In this document: positions 16,815 to 26,039 of the stretch, piece by piece
Layout of the letters: the number at the start of each line of letters is the position of its first letter
Position numbering within the stretch: the first letter of the stretch is position 1
NCBI RefSeq assembly: GCF_016735585.2
Contig: NZ_JAERSE020000004.1
Coordinates: 186,001-250,000 of the forward strand
From: Chryseobacterium tagetis
Lineage (GTDB): Bacteria > Bacteroidota > Bacteroidia > Flavobacteriales > Weeksellaceae
Direction: 5' to 3'
DNA length: 64,000 nucleotides
Notes under the pieces: model-generated
Database searches by the model: none
What the model was told of the DNA's origin: nothing
Seen by the model: only the letters and a program-made list of their open reading frames with translations
Program-made: the position numbers and the translations under genes

Positions 16815-19700
16815 TTAATGCCCAAAAATATCTTTCAGACTTACTTCTTTAAAAGTTCCCATCTGATCTACTGCTTCTCTATTCAGGTTTTCCTTTTTCC
16901 CGATAATGGCCGTATTGAAATGAATCGGTTTAATGTCTGTATTATAAAACTGTTTCAGATCATCAAAACGAAGATTTTCGATCTGCTGATAAATATCTTT
17001 TCTAAAATCGTGATGAATATTTAGTTTTTTCAGCCTCAATGTATTGAAAAAGATATTCGTTCTTGTAATTCTTGTTGATGCGATCTGCTTCAATGCTGCA
17101 TTTCGGGCATTTTCAAACTGACTGTGAACTTCAGGAAGTTCGCTCATCAATTCTGTCATGGTATCTACCGCGATCTGTAATTTATCCGGCTGTGTTCCGA
17201 TATACGTTGTAATGTAATCAGGATGATTCAATTCCGAGTTCGGAGCGTACGAAACATAAGCAGAATAGGCTAAACTCTTACTTTCACGAATTTCCTGAAA
17301 TACGATGGATGATAATCCTCTTCCGAAATATTCATTAAACACATTGATTTTTCCGAAGTTATCAATGTTTACCGAATGTCCTCTCCCAACCTTGCTCATT
17401 TCCATTTGTACCATATCATAGTTGGTAAAATAAACATTCCCGATGGTCTCCGGTTCCGGATATTGTTTAGGTTCCGGAACTGAAAGGCTTTCATTCTCCG
17501 TATATTTTCCGATATAGGCTGTAAAATGTTCAAAATATTTCCCGTAGAAAAATATCTGATAAGGGAATCTGAACAGGTTTTTCATTCTGTCGGTAAAGAC
17601 TTCAATAGCGCTGCTTTCAAGCTCTTCTTTTGAAATAATATCGGTAAAACGGGAGAATTCCCCCAGTTTTGTATAATTCGTCAAAGCTGACATAATTCTT
17701 CCTTTGTCTTTTTTTACCGCCGTTCTGTTCTCCAACACTGTTTCTACGAATTGACTGTAAATCTCCTGATCTGGTTTTACGTCATACATCCAGTGTTGCA
17801 ACAGCTCAATTCCTTTTTCAAGATTCTCTTCCAATCCGCTTAAAGAAACCAAAAGCTGATCATTGGACGTTTTAAAATCATTTGAAACCCCAATTTTAAA
17901 GAATTCTTTTTTCAGATCTTCCGGCGAAAACCGGTCTGTTCCCAAGTATTGAAGAATCTGTGTAGAAATTCCCCAATCACGGTCGTGATCGCTTCCGAAC
18001 GGGAAAATAAAATGAACCTGTGCGATATCATTATACTTATTTTTAACGAAACTCAGTTTTTTATCTTTAACGACATCCGTTTTTATTTTTTTCTGATAAT
18101 CAATAAATTCAGGAGTAATATCTCCGGTTTTTTCGGCTAAAATCTGCTGTAAAAATTCTGATTGTGCTTCACGATTGATTTTCACGGGAGTAATTCCCGG
18201 GTTCTCCACCCTGATCAATTTATCGTTTATTCCTTTTTCCTTATAAACAATAACATAATTATCTTTAAAAAATTCGTTCGCAAATTCAACAACATCCTCT
18301 TTCGTAAAACCTGCATATTCATCCATTTCATTCAGTTCCTGTTCCCAGGTTCTTTCTTTAATGTAAGTATCGTAAAGATTGGTGGCCAATCCATCTGCAG
18401 TTTCCAAGGTTTTCATCCTTTGCAGCTTAAAGTCATTGATAATAGCAGGAAGCATCCAATCCGGAAAATCTCCTTTTTTTACCAGTTCAATCTGCTCCAG
18501 AACCAATTCTTTGGCTTCATCCAAAGTCTGGGTCTCTTTAGGCACGGCAACGATTGAAAAATATCCGTATTGTTTTAATCCTACAGAAAAAGCCTGCCCC
18601 CAAAGTAATTTCTGAGTCTGGTTGATATTTAAATCCATCAATCCCGCTTCTCCTCTATTACTTAGAATATTGGCTATAATATCTGCTAATATCGATTCTT
18701 TGGTTCCGTAACTTTCAGTTCTCCAAGCTAATTGCACTCTTGGTGTCGTCGGACTTTTTACAGTTCTTTTTACAATTTCTGTAATCGGTTTTTCTATAAC
18801 CGGAGTCTTTTTTGGAAGCTCTCTGTAAGGAATTGCCCCAAAATACTGATCTACAAGCTGAATGGTTTCTTCAAAATCTAAATCTCCAACCAAAACGACT
18901 GCATAATTATTAGGCACATAATATTCATCAAAATATTTGTGAATCGCCTTCATCGAAGGGTTTTTCAGATGTTCCGGTTTTCCCAGTGTGGTTTGCTGTC
19001 CGTTCGGATGGGTTGGAAAAAGCGCATCCATCAGTTCATAATTCACCAGTCTCGAATCATTATCCTGCGCACGGTTGAATTCTTCATACACAGATTCCAG
19101 TTCGGTATGAAAAAGCCTTAAAACCATTTCTGAAAATCGTTCTTTTTCAACTTTCAGCCATTTTTCAAGCTCGTTATTCGGAATATTGTTCTTATAAACC
19201 GTTTCATCAAACCAGGTATGTGCATTGGTTCCTGTTGCTCCCAACGAAGAAATTACCTTATCATATTCGTTTGCAATCGCATACCGGCTTGCTTCCTGAG
19301 AAATTTCGTCTATTTTATTATAGATGGCTTTCTTTTTCTCAGGATCAGATTCGGCCTTATGCTGCTCGTACAATTCTGATATCTGCTGTAATAATTCACT
19401 TTCTTTTTCCCAATTCTGAGTTCCGATCTTTGACGTTCCTTTAAACATCATATGTTCAAGATAATGTGCTAATCCCGTATTATCAGAAGGATCATTATTA
19501 CTTCCTGTTCTCACCGGAATATAGGTCTGAATTCTTGGAGCATCAAAGTTCTGGGCTAAAAAAACTTTTAGTCCATTCTTTAATGTATAAGTTCTTACCT
19601 TATTTTCGTCGTTAGAAATTGTGATATACTCGTAATTGTTCGGATCTGTATGAATTGTTTCGTTGTATCTTCCGTTGGTCATAAATAAACTCATTTTCAT
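16815..19700 (-). CDS. M16 family zinc metallopeptidase (insulinase/pitrilysin-like, two-domain)
   Basis: A ~961-residue protease with two fused M16 halves. The N-terminal half has the inverted zinc motif HxxEH (HYLEH, in TGLAHYLEHMMFKGT) and the downstream Glu ligand in ESVYEEFNRAQ; the C-terminal half lacks the motif, as is usual. No signal peptide is seen, so it is probably cytoplasmic, unlike many exported M16 proteins of this phylum. The start is set at the ATG at 19700 (19694 is also possible) because the -7 element TACATTTG at 19722-19729 covers the longer reading from 19724. It probably degrades peptides. Confidence 0.92.
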   Translation of the reverse strand: MKMSLFMTNGRYNETIHTDPNNYEYITISNDENKVRTYTLKNGLKVFLAQNFDAPRIQTYIPVRTGSNNDPSDNTGLAHYLEHMMFKGTSKIGTQNWEKESELLQQISELYEQHKAESDPEKKKAIYNKIDEISQEASRYAIANEYDKVISSLGATGTNAHTWFDETVYKNNIPNNELEKWLKVEKERFSEMVLRLFHTELESVYEEFNRAQDNDSRLVNYELMDALFPTHPNGQQTTLGKPEHLKNPSMKAIHKYFDEYYVPNNYAVVLVGDLDFEETIQLVDQYFGAIPYRELPKKTPVIEKPITEIVKRTVKSPTTPRVQLAWRTESYGTKESILADIIANILSNRGEAGLMDLNINQTQKLLWGQAFSVGLKQYGYFSIVAVPKETQTLDEAKELVLEQIELVKKGDFPDWMLPAIINDFKLQRMKTLETADGLATNLYDTYIKERTWEQELNEMDEYAGFTKEDVVEFANEFFKDNYVIVYKEKGINDKLIRVENPGITPVKINREAQSEFLQQILAEKTGDITPEFIDYQKKIKTDVVKDKKLSFVKNKYNDIAQVHFIFPFGSDHDRDWGISTQILQYLGTDRFSPEDLKKEFFKIGVSNDFKTSNDQLLVSLSGLEENLEKGIELLQHWMYDVKPDQEIYSQFVETVLENRTAVKKDKGRIMSALTNYTKLGEFSRFTDIISKEELESSAIEVFTDRMKNLFRFPYQIFFYGKYFEHFTAYIGKYTENESLSVPEPKQYPEPETIGNVYFTNYDMVQMEMSKVGRGHSVNIDNFGKINVFNEYFGRGLSSIVFQEIRESKSLAYSAYVSYAPNSELNHPDYITTYIGTQPDKLQIAVDTMTELMSELPEVHSQFENARNAALKQIASTRITRTNIFFNTLRLKKLNIHHDFRKDIYQQIENLRFDDLKQFYNTDIKPIHFNTAIIGKKENLNREAVDQMGTFKEVSLKDIFGH

Positions 19701-19721
19701 TCTTAAAAACAAGAATGCATA

Positions 19722-19729
19722 CAAATGTA
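19722..19729 (-). promoter_or_regulatory. -7 promoter element of the M16 peptidase gene
   Basis: TACATTTG on the minus strand, 21 bp before the ATG at 19700. Confidence 0.55.
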
Positions 19730-19838
19730 AGGAATCAAAAAGGAACCTCTGAAAATTTCATGAATATTACGTCTATTGTCATGATTGTAAAATGTTAAAA
19801 TTTAATTTTATATTCTCAATCTCTTCCATAAAATGTTT

Positions 19839-19846
19839 TAAATTTG
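19839..19846 (+). promoter_or_regulatory. -7 promoter element upstream of the 19.9-kb hypothetical gene
   Basis: TAAATTTG lies 28 bp before the ATG at 19875. Confidence 0.45.
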
Positions 19847-19874
19847 AATCAGTTACTTATTCAAACAGCTTCTC

Positions 19875-20372
19875 ATGGAATATTATACGTATTGGTCACT
19901 TCTAGATACTCCAAGTAATTCAATTAAATCGTACTCCGTCTGTTTAGTATTACTGATTATTTCTATAATTGCATTTTTCTTAGTATTGAAATTTCAAAAA
20001 AATGAGGATAAAAAGCTTTACTTAGTTTTAATAAGTTTATTCATTGTGACATCACTTCCCGGATATATTTACCTAAGATTTTTCACTCCAGATAATACAA
20101 AAGAAAGAATTACAAAACTTCTTGAATCGGAAAATTTGGGGAAAGTAGAAGGTAAAATTTCCAATTACAGAGAAAGATTAGAAGGAAAGCAAAAAATTGA
20201 TAGTTTTGAAGTAAATTCTGTGGTTTTTCAATATTCTGAAAATGCCATATCAGAATTTAATCATTTCGGAGGTGACAGAAGTAATGACTTATATAATAAT
20301 CTAAACGTAAGAATTACTTACAGCAAAGGAGATAAATTTAATGAGATTGTAAAAATTGAAATTGCAAAATAA
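19875..20372 (+). CDS. Hypothetical two-helix membrane protein
   Basis: 165 residues; not recognised. Two hydrophobic segments (residues ~23-42 and ~50-70) are followed by a ~95-residue soluble domain that begins with a charged stretch (NTKERITKLLESENLGKVEGKISNYRERLEGKQK). With the helices close together at the N-terminus, this domain would lie on the same side as the N-terminus. The next gene starts only 10 bp downstream, so it probably leads a small operon with the YdeI-like and cytochrome-like genes. Function unknown. Confidence 0.65.
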   Translation: MEYYTYWSLLDTPSNSIKSYSVCLVLLIISIIAFFLVLKFQKNEDKKLYLVLISLFIVTSLPGYIYLRFFTPDNTKERITKLLESENLGKVEGKISNYRERLEGKQKIDSFEVNSVVFQYSENAISEFNHFGGDRSNDLYNNLNVRITYSKGDKFNEIVKIEIAK

Positions 20373-20382
20373 ATTAACCTAA

Positions 20383-20940
20383 ATGTCAGCAACATTCTTC
20401 CCAACCTCACAAGAGTTCCGAAACTGGCTTGAGGAAAACCATCAAAACAAAAAGGAACTTCTCGTTGGATTTTTCAAGGTCGGAACAAAAAAGCCTTCTA
20501 TCACCTGGTCCGAATCTGTGGATCAGGCGTTGTGTTTTGGCTGGATAGACGGGGTGAGAAAGTCGATTGATATTGAAAGTTACAGCATCCGTTTCACTCC
20601 CCGAAAATCTACGAGTATTTGGAGTGCTATCAATATTAAAAAAATTGAAGACCTCACAAAAGCCGGATTAATGACTCCACAAGGATTAAAAGCTTTTGAA
20701 TTAAGAAAGGAAGAAAAGTCTGCCATTTACTCTCACGAAAAAGAACCCGCAACACTGGATCCTGAATTTGAAAAACAGTTTACAGCAAACAAAAAAGCAT
20801 GGGAATTTTTTAATAATCAAGCTCCGTCTTATAAAAAAGTAATGCTTCATTGGATCATGAGCGCGAAACAGGAGAAAACAAGATTGTCTAGATTGGAAAA
20901 GACAATCAGGGAAAGTGAATTGGGAAAAAGAGTTTTATGA
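20383..20940 (+). CDS. YdeI/OmpD-associated family protein
   Basis: 185 residues matching the YdeI/OmpD-associated (bacteriocin-protection-like) family. The N-terminal part has EFRNWLEENH, the signature LCFGWIDG (residues ~48-55), SYSIRFTPRKSTSIWSAIN and a basic C-terminus with KQEKTRLSRLEKTI. Members are small cytoplasmic proteins; some protect against cationic peptides, but the mechanism is unclear. The stop codon overlaps the next start (ATGA), so the two are translationally coupled. Confidence 0.8.
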   Translation: MSATFFPTSQEFRNWLEENHQNKKELLVGFFKVGTKKPSITWSESVDQALCFGWIDGVRKSIDIESYSIRFTPRKSTSIWSAINIKKIEDLTKAGLMTPQGLKAFELRKEEKSAIYSHEKEPATLDPEFEKQFTANKKAWEFFNNQAPSYKKVMLHWIMSAKQEKTRLSRLEKTIRESELGKRVL

Positions 20941-21659
20941 TGAATCGTATTTTAATAATTTTCATTCTATTATTTCTTACATCTTGTATAAAACAAGAAA
21001 ATATTTCTTTTCATCAGCTGGAAGTTGGAAAAGTAAAGTTTGAATATCCTTCTGATTGGAAACTGACAAAAATGAACGGGATTGATTCTTACATTTCCTA
21101 TCTTTCAAAAGATAAGGATACTATTTTCATGGAGTATGGAATGTATAATCCCAAATTATATAAAGAACCGCTACGAAATAATCGTTTTAAGCAAATGACA
21201 ATCGATGGAATTGAAGCTATTTTTGAAACTTCTTCAAACAATTATGGTGGGTTTGCTTCAATTTATATTCCCAAAATAGATTCAACTGATGGATTTTATA
21301 TGTTCAATAAAAATGGAAATATTCAAGAGGTTTTAAATATTTATAAAACAATCAAATTAAACCATTCACAGCGAAAATCACCATTAAAAATTAATTTACA
21401 AGAGTTTTCCGACATAAAATCTCCACCTGGAATTGTTTTGTATGAAAATAACTGCTTAAGCTGCCATTCCGAATATCGATATGAAATAGGTCCTTCGCTA
21501 GATCCAAAATTCATTCAATCCAAAGGTAAATTTTGGCTTAAAAACTATCTTTATTCTAAGAAAAAAACTTTAGAATATAATATTGAATGTTCTCAGATTC
21601 AAAAGAAAGATTCTGTAACTGCAAATGAACTGCTGAAATATCTATTTCAACCCCTTTAA
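20937..21659 (+). CDS. Lipoprotein with C-terminal haem-c (CxxCH) domain
   Basis: 240 residues. A lipoprotein signal has Cys at residue 17 (LTSC). An N-terminal ~130-residue beta-rich region (VKFEYPSDWKLTK...) looks like a PsbP/DUF-type domain. The C-terminal ~90 residues contain a single cytochrome-c haem motif (NNCLSCH, ~residues 175-181) with a GPSL segment after it, as in small class I cytochromes. It is presumably anchored in an envelope membrane with periplasmic haem. The pairing of the two parts is unusual. The start overlaps the YdeI-like stop by 4 bp; the ATG at 20940 is an alternative. Confidence 0.6.
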   Translation: MMNRILIIFILLFLTSCIKQENISFHQLEVGKVKFEYPSDWKLTKMNGIDSYISYLSKDKDTIFMEYGMYNPKLYKEPLRNNRFKQMTIDGIEAIFETSSNNYGGFASIYIPKIDSTDGFYMFNKNGNIQEVLNIYKTIKLNHSQRKSPLKINLQEFSDIKSPPGIVLYENNCLSCHSEYRYEIGPSLDPKFIQSKGKFWLKNYLYSKKKTLEYNIECSQIQKKDSVTANELLKYLFQPL

Positions 21660-21692
21660 ATTGTCAAATTCTTAAATGACCTCAAAGATTAC

Positions 21693-21723
21693 TTTGCTTA
21701 AAATATTTATTATTATACCTTTG
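21693..21723 (+). promoter_or_regulatory. Complete Bacteroidota promoter for the 21.7-kb gene
   Basis: TTTG (21693-21696), 19 bases, then TACCTTTG (21716-21723): the textbook -33/-7 arrangement, 24 bp upstream of the ATG at 21748. Confidence 0.75.
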
Positions 21724-21747
21724 ATTTTTAAAGTAAAGTTTACATAG

Positions 21748-22146
21748 ATGAATACAGAAGTACTAGATTTTTGGATAGGAAATTTCAATAGCGAGGACGA
21801 TTTTTACAATTTTGTAGAAGAAGATGAAAACTTTTATCTGGAAGAAGATTCTGATGATGTTTTTGTTTCAAAGTTTGCGGAGTCTCAAAATACCTTATGG
21901 TTTGATCAGGATTTAATAGAATACGGTTTCGATGATTCTAATATGGGGCTTTTTGAGAAGTTTGCTGAGTTTTCTTTTGCAGAAGAATGGCTTCCAATAT
22001 TGATCCAGAAAATTAATGAAATGGACCTTAAGTTTGATATCAATTCATTAGTCTTTGTAAGCCAGGGACAAATTCCTAAGCCAACATCTATAGAAAACGA
22101 TTATTTTTCTTTGACCTATCTTGGCGGAATTGAATTTGAGTATTAA
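21748..22146 (+). CDS. Small acidic protein resembling immunity protein 22 (Imm22)
   Basis: 132 residues, very acidic and without signal or membrane segment. The N-terminal FWIGNFNSEDDFYNFVE followed by an acidic middle (FAESQNTLWFDQDLIEYGF) and a C-terminal LGGIEFEY resembles the Imm22 family of cytoplasmic immunity proteins linked to contact-dependent or T6SS toxins. The match is by eye, so I hold it loosely. No toxin gene is adjacent, so it would be an orphan. It has its own clear promoter, and the GLPGLI gene follows 22 bp later. Confidence 0.5.
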   Translation: MNTEVLDFWIGNFNSEDDFYNFVEEDENFYLEEDSDDVFVSKFAESQNTLWFDQDLIEYGFDDSNMGLFEKFAEFSFAEEWLPILIQKINEMDLKFDINSLVFVSQGQIPKPTSIENDYFSLTYLGGIEFEY

Positions 22147-22168
22147 TCGCAACACCAAAATAGCATAT

Positions 22169-22990
22169 ATGAAAAAAACGTTAGCAGTATTTCTTTTACT
22201 GCTCTTTACCACTGTATTTTCCCAAACCAAAAGATTTATTTATGAATTGGGAATCGTACTCGATGGTAAAGAGAAAAAAATGAATATGGTTCTTGACATT
22301 GATAAGGATTTTGTAAAATTCTACGATTACAAATTTCTTGAAATGGACTCTATAAGTAAGAAAACCGGACAAAACTGGCAATCCAATACATTGAGTGATC
22401 AGTTGATTATCCGAAAAGCCAATTCATTCGACAATCAGTCTTTTCATGACAATATGTACGACTATTTCGTCATTAACTCTACTGATAAAATGCAGTGGAA
22501 AATCAGTACTGAAACAAAAAAAGCGGATCAATACACTCTACAAAAAGCAACAACAAATTTCGGAGGAAGAGAATGGAGCGCATGGTTTTCCACAGAAGTT
22601 CCTTTTCAGGAAGGACCTTATAAGTTTAAAGGCTTACCCGGACTTATTTTTGAACTTTCGGATGTAAATAATGATTTTAAATATAAGCTTATCAAAAATA
22701 CCAATATTCCGGAAACGTATTCTACACTTAACTTTTTGGAAACTCATTACGGTAATAAGCCTATTCCAGTAAGCCTTAAGCAATATCATAAGGTAAAACT
22801 TGATTATTACGCCGATCCTGTAAAAGACATGAGTAACAGCTTAAAAAGTGGCGGAACCGTTATTATTTCAGGAGAAAAGATAACCACTCAGGATCAGCTT
22901 GATCAAAAAAAGAAACATCTTCAAAATATGATTAAGCAATATTATAATCCTATAGAAAAAGATAAGGCAATTCCTTATCCTACAATCTAA
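22169..22990 (+). CDS. GLPGLI family exported protein
   Basis: 273 residues with a signal peptide (cleavage near TVFSQ, ~residue 19). It carries the family-defining motif KGLPGLIFEL (~residues 155-164), preceded by AWFSTEVPFQEGPYKF. GLPGLI proteins occur mainly in Bacteroidota, are exported, and have no firm function. The start at 22169 was preferred over an upstream in-frame ATG at 22121 that overlaps the preceding gene and lacks a signal. A bidirectional terminator follows. Confidence 0.88.
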   Translation: MKKTLAVFLLLLFTTVFSQTKRFIYELGIVLDGKEKKMNMVLDIDKDFVKFYDYKFLEMDSISKKTGQNWQSNTLSDQLIIRKANSFDNQSFHDNMYDYFVINSTDKMQWKISTETKKADQYTLQKATTNFGGREWSAWFSTEVPFQEGPYKFKGLPGLIFELSDVNNDFKYKLIKNTNIPETYSTLNFLETHYGNKPIPVSLKQYHKVKLDYYADPVKDMSNSLKSGGTVIISGEKITTQDQLDQKKKHLQNMIKQYYNPIEKDKAIPYPTI

Positions 22991-23013
22991 TATTAGTCTT
23001 GATCTTCATTAAT

Positions 23014-23050
23014 AAAAAATCCCTGAAATGAATAATTTCAGGGATTTTTT
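23014..23050. terminator. Bidirectional terminator between GLPGLI gene and polA
   Basis: A long A/T-flanked hairpin (AAAAAATCCCTGAAAT and its near complement) between convergent genes, with T-tracts on both strands. Confidence 0.85.
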
Positions 23051-23065
23051 ATGTTTTAAAATAAA

Positions 23066-25915
23066 TTAATGTGCTTCCAGCCAGTTATTTCCTACTCCAA
23101 TTTCCACCAACAAAGGAACCTGCGTTTCTATAGCATTTTCCATTTCCATTTTAATAATATTGGTAGCGACTTCAATTTCATCAATTGGCGCTTCAAACAC
23201 CAATTCATCATGTACCTGAAGTAACATTTGGGTCTGAAGCTTTTCTTTTTCCAGCTCTTTCTGAATCTTGATCATGGCCATTTTCACTACGTCTGCTGCA
23301 CTTCCCTGAACCGGAGCATTTACCGCATTTCTTTCGGCATGACCACGAACGACAAAGTTATTGGAATTGATATCCTTTAAATGCCGTTTTCTTCCTAAAA
23401 TAGTTTCAACATACCCTCTTTCACGGGCTTTATTTACCTGTTCAGCCATATATTCTTTCAGCTTCGGATACGTTTCAAAATAGGCTTCGATCATCTGCTT
23501 TGCTTCTGTTCTGGACAAACCGGTTTGCTCAGCCAGTGCAAAAGCTCCCTGTCCGTAAATAATCCCAAAGTTGACTGTTTTTGCCTGACTTCTCTGCGTT
23601 TTTGAAACTTCTTCCAACGGAATTTTAAATAATTTTGCCGCTGTAGAAGCGTGAATATCTTCCCCATCCTGAAACGCTTTGATCATATTATCTTCTCCTG
23701 AAATTTCCGCAATTAAACGTAATTCAATCTGTGAATAATCGGCAGAAATAATCTTTTTCCCTTCACCGGAAACAAAGGCACCACGAATTTGCTGACCTCT
23801 TAATGTTCTGATCGGAATATTCTGCAAATTGGGGTTTACACTCGCCAAACGACCCGTTGCAGCCGTCGTTTGAGAAAAATTGGTATGAACACGGTTATCT
23901 GTTTTTTCGATCTGTGACGGCAAAGCATCTACATACGTCGATTTTAATTTCTGATAGGTTCTGTATTCAAGAATATGCTTGATAATTTCATGTTTTGAAG
24001 CCAGTTTTTGAAGTACATCTTCCGAAGTCGCATACTGACCTGTTTTAGTCTTTTTGGCTTTCGGATCAAGCTGCATTTTTTCAAATAAAATATCTCCCAA
24101 TTGTCTTGGTGAATTCATGTTGAATTCTTCGCCCGACAATTCGAATATTTTTAATTCTAATTGTTTTAAGTCATTTTCCAGGTCAATACTTTCCTGAGCC
24201 AGCCATTTTTCATCCAGAGAAATTCCTGCCAGTTCCATTTTGGCCAGGACTTCCATCAATGGCATTTCTATCGTGAAAAATAAGTCTTCTAAGTTTTCCT
24301 TTTTTAATTGGGGAGCAAATAATTCATACAATTGGAACGTCACATCTGCATCTTCTGCTGCGTAATCTGTCTGAGTTCTCAAATCAGCATCTCTGAAATT
24401 ACCCTGATTTTTACCTTTCTTCCCGATAATGGTTTCTATGGAAACGGGTTTATAATTCAAATAGACTTCTGAAAGATAATCCATTCCGTGTCTTCCATCC
24501 GGATTGAGAAGGTAATGTGCGATCATAGTGTCGAACATGGCTCCTTTTACAGTAATATCGTATTGTTTAAGGATTTTATAATCGAATTTTAGATTGTGGG
24601 CAACTTTTACCAGATCTTCTTTTTCGAAGAAAGGTCTGAAAATTTCCAAAGTCTGTAAAACTTCTTCTCTGTTTTCGGACAAAGGAATATAATATGCCAA
24701 TCCTTTTTTATAAGAGAAACTCATTCCTACCAATTCAGCTTCCAGATCGTTCAGAGATGTCGTTTCCGTATCGAAACAAACCACTTGCTGCTTCAATAAA
24801 TTACTCACTAACATCTTCTGAGCTTTCGGATTATCCACAAACTGATATAAATGGTCATTATGATCAATAGTAGATTTTGTAGAGGTTGCCTGTTCCAATT
24901 CTTCGTAAGTCGCAAAAAGATCTAACTGACCGACTGCCTGTGCCACTTTTTGTTGTGGTGTCGTTTCTGTTACAGCCACTTCAACCTCAGCAACAACAGC
25001 CGTTGTAACTGTTGTCGGAGCGAAAGCGCGGTAAAGATTTTCATACAATCTTGTAAATTCTATTTCTTCGAAAACTGCTTTTGCCTGCTCAAAATCGGGA
25101 GTTTCCAGATCGTACTGTTCCTGATGGAATTCAATAGGAACATCACAGATAATAGTTGCTAATTTTTTAGATAAAATTCCGCGTTCTGCAGATGCTTCTA
25201 TTTTTTCTTTTATTTTCCCTTTTAACTTATCTGTATTGGCTAAAAGGTTTTCAATGCTTCCAAATTCTTTCAGAAATTTCATAGCGGTTTTTTCTCCGAC
25301 TCCATCCAATCCAGGAATATTATCGACCGCATCACCCATCATCGCTAAATAATCGATCACCTGTTTCGGATCTTCGATTTCATATTTTGCCTTGACTTCT
25401 TCTACCCCTAAAATTTCAATTTCGCCACCTTTTGAGCTCGGCTTATACATTTTAATTTTATCGGTAACCAATTGGGCAAAATCCTTATCCGGAGTTACCA
25501 TAAAAGTGGTATATCCTTCTTTTTCGGCTTTACAGGCAATAGTTCCGATAACATCATCGGCTTCATATCCTTCCACTCCTAAAATAGGAATATGCATGGC
25601 TTCCAATATTTTATGGATATAAGGAACCGCAATTTTAATGGCTTCAGGAGTTTCACTTCTGTTGGCTTTATAATCCGCAAAATCATCTGTTCTTACACTT
25701 GCTCTCCCAACATCAAAAACAACAGCCAAATGAGAGGGTTTTTCTCTTCGAATCAATTCTATCAGTGAGTTTGTAAAACCGAAAATAGCAGAAGTATCCA
25801 GTCCTTTGCTTGTAAGTCTAGGGTTCCTGATCAATGCATAATATCCTCTAAAAATCATTGCATAGGCATCGATAAGAAATAACCTTTTATCTTGAGTTGC
25901 GTCCATATTTTCCAT
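23066..25915 (-). CDS. polA: DNA polymerase I
   Basis: ~949 residues with all three classical domains: N-terminal 5'-3' exonuclease (LFLIDAYAMIFRGYYAL, GYEADDVIGT, MMGDAVDNIPGLDGVGEKTA); 3'-5' exonuclease that appears active, since DTETTSL, HNLKFD and YAAEDADVT keep the metal-binding acids; and the family A polymerase with DYSQIELRLIAEISGE, RSQAKTVNFGIIYGQG and QVHDELVFE. It acts in replication gap filling and repair. The first ATG is at 25915 (25906 is an alternative); the upstream in-frame TTG at 25924 lies in the promoter. Between the 3'-5' exonuclease and the N-terminal domain is an Ala/Val/Thr-rich linker. Confidence 0.97.
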   Translation of the reverse strand: MENMDATQDKRLFLIDAYAMIFRGYYALIRNPRLTSKGLDTSAIFGFTNSLIELIRREKPSHLAVVFDVGRASVRTDDFADYKANRSETPEAIKIAVPYIHKILEAMHIPILGVEGYEADDVIGTIACKAEKEGYTTFMVTPDKDFAQLVTDKIKMYKPSSKGGEIEILGVEEVKAKYEIEDPKQVIDYLAMMGDAVDNIPGLDGVGEKTAMKFLKEFGSIENLLANTDKLKGKIKEKIEASAERGILSKKLATIICDVPIEFHQEQYDLETPDFEQAKAVFEEIEFTRLYENLYRAFAPTTVTTAVVAEVEVAVTETTPQQKVAQAVGQLDLFATYEELEQATSTKSTIDHNDHLYQFVDNPKAQKMLVSNLLKQQVVCFDTETTSLNDLEAELVGMSFSYKKGLAYYIPLSENREEVLQTLEIFRPFFEKEDLVKVAHNLKFDYKILKQYDITVKGAMFDTMIAHYLLNPDGRHGMDYLSEVYLNYKPVSIETIIGKKGKNQGNFRDADLRTQTDYAAEDADVTFQLYELFAPQLKKENLEDLFFTIEMPLMEVLAKMELAGISLDEKWLAQESIDLENDLKQLELKIFELSGEEFNMNSPRQLGDILFEKMQLDPKAKKTKTGQYATSEDVLQKLASKHEIIKHILEYRTYQKLKSTYVDALPSQIEKTDNRVHTNFSQTTAATGRLASVNPNLQNIPIRTLRGQQIRGAFVSGEGKKIISADYSQIELRLIAEISGEDNMIKAFQDGEDIHASTAAKLFKIPLEEVSKTQRSQAKTVNFGIIYGQGAFALAEQTGLSRTEAKQMIEAYFETYPKLKEYMAEQVNKARERGYVETILGRKRHLKDINSNNFVVRGHAERNAVNAPVQGSAADVVKMAMIKIQKELEKEKLQTQMLLQVHDELVFEAPIDEIEVATNIIKMEMENAIETQVPLLVEIGVGNNWLEAH

Positions 25916-25921
25916 AAAGAA

Positions 25922-25929
25922 CAAATATA
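25922..25929 (-). promoter_or_regulatory. -7 promoter element of polA
   Basis: TATATTTG on the minus strand, only 6 bp before the first possible ATG (25915). The transcript would have a very short or no leader. Confidence 0.55.
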
Positions 25930-25986
25930 AGGAAAAAGTGTTTTCCCTTTACGTTGCGGAATAAAAGAACCGGAAATTGGAGACTG

Positions 25987-26010
25987 AAAAAGACCTCATT
26001 TAAAGTCTTT
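25987..26010 (-). terminator. Possible terminator at the end of the effector/immunity cluster
   Basis: A short 6-7-bp stem (AAAGAC...GTCTTT) followed by T residues on the minus strand, 30 bp past the stop of the last membrane-protein gene. Confidence 0.4.
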
Positions 26011-26039
26011 ATGATATTATAATTAATATATAAAATTAA

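Noticed and set aside
18162..18557. A 131-codon open frame on the plus strand
   Set aside because: Antisense to the M16 peptidase, with Phe/Ile-rich shadow composition and no start signals.
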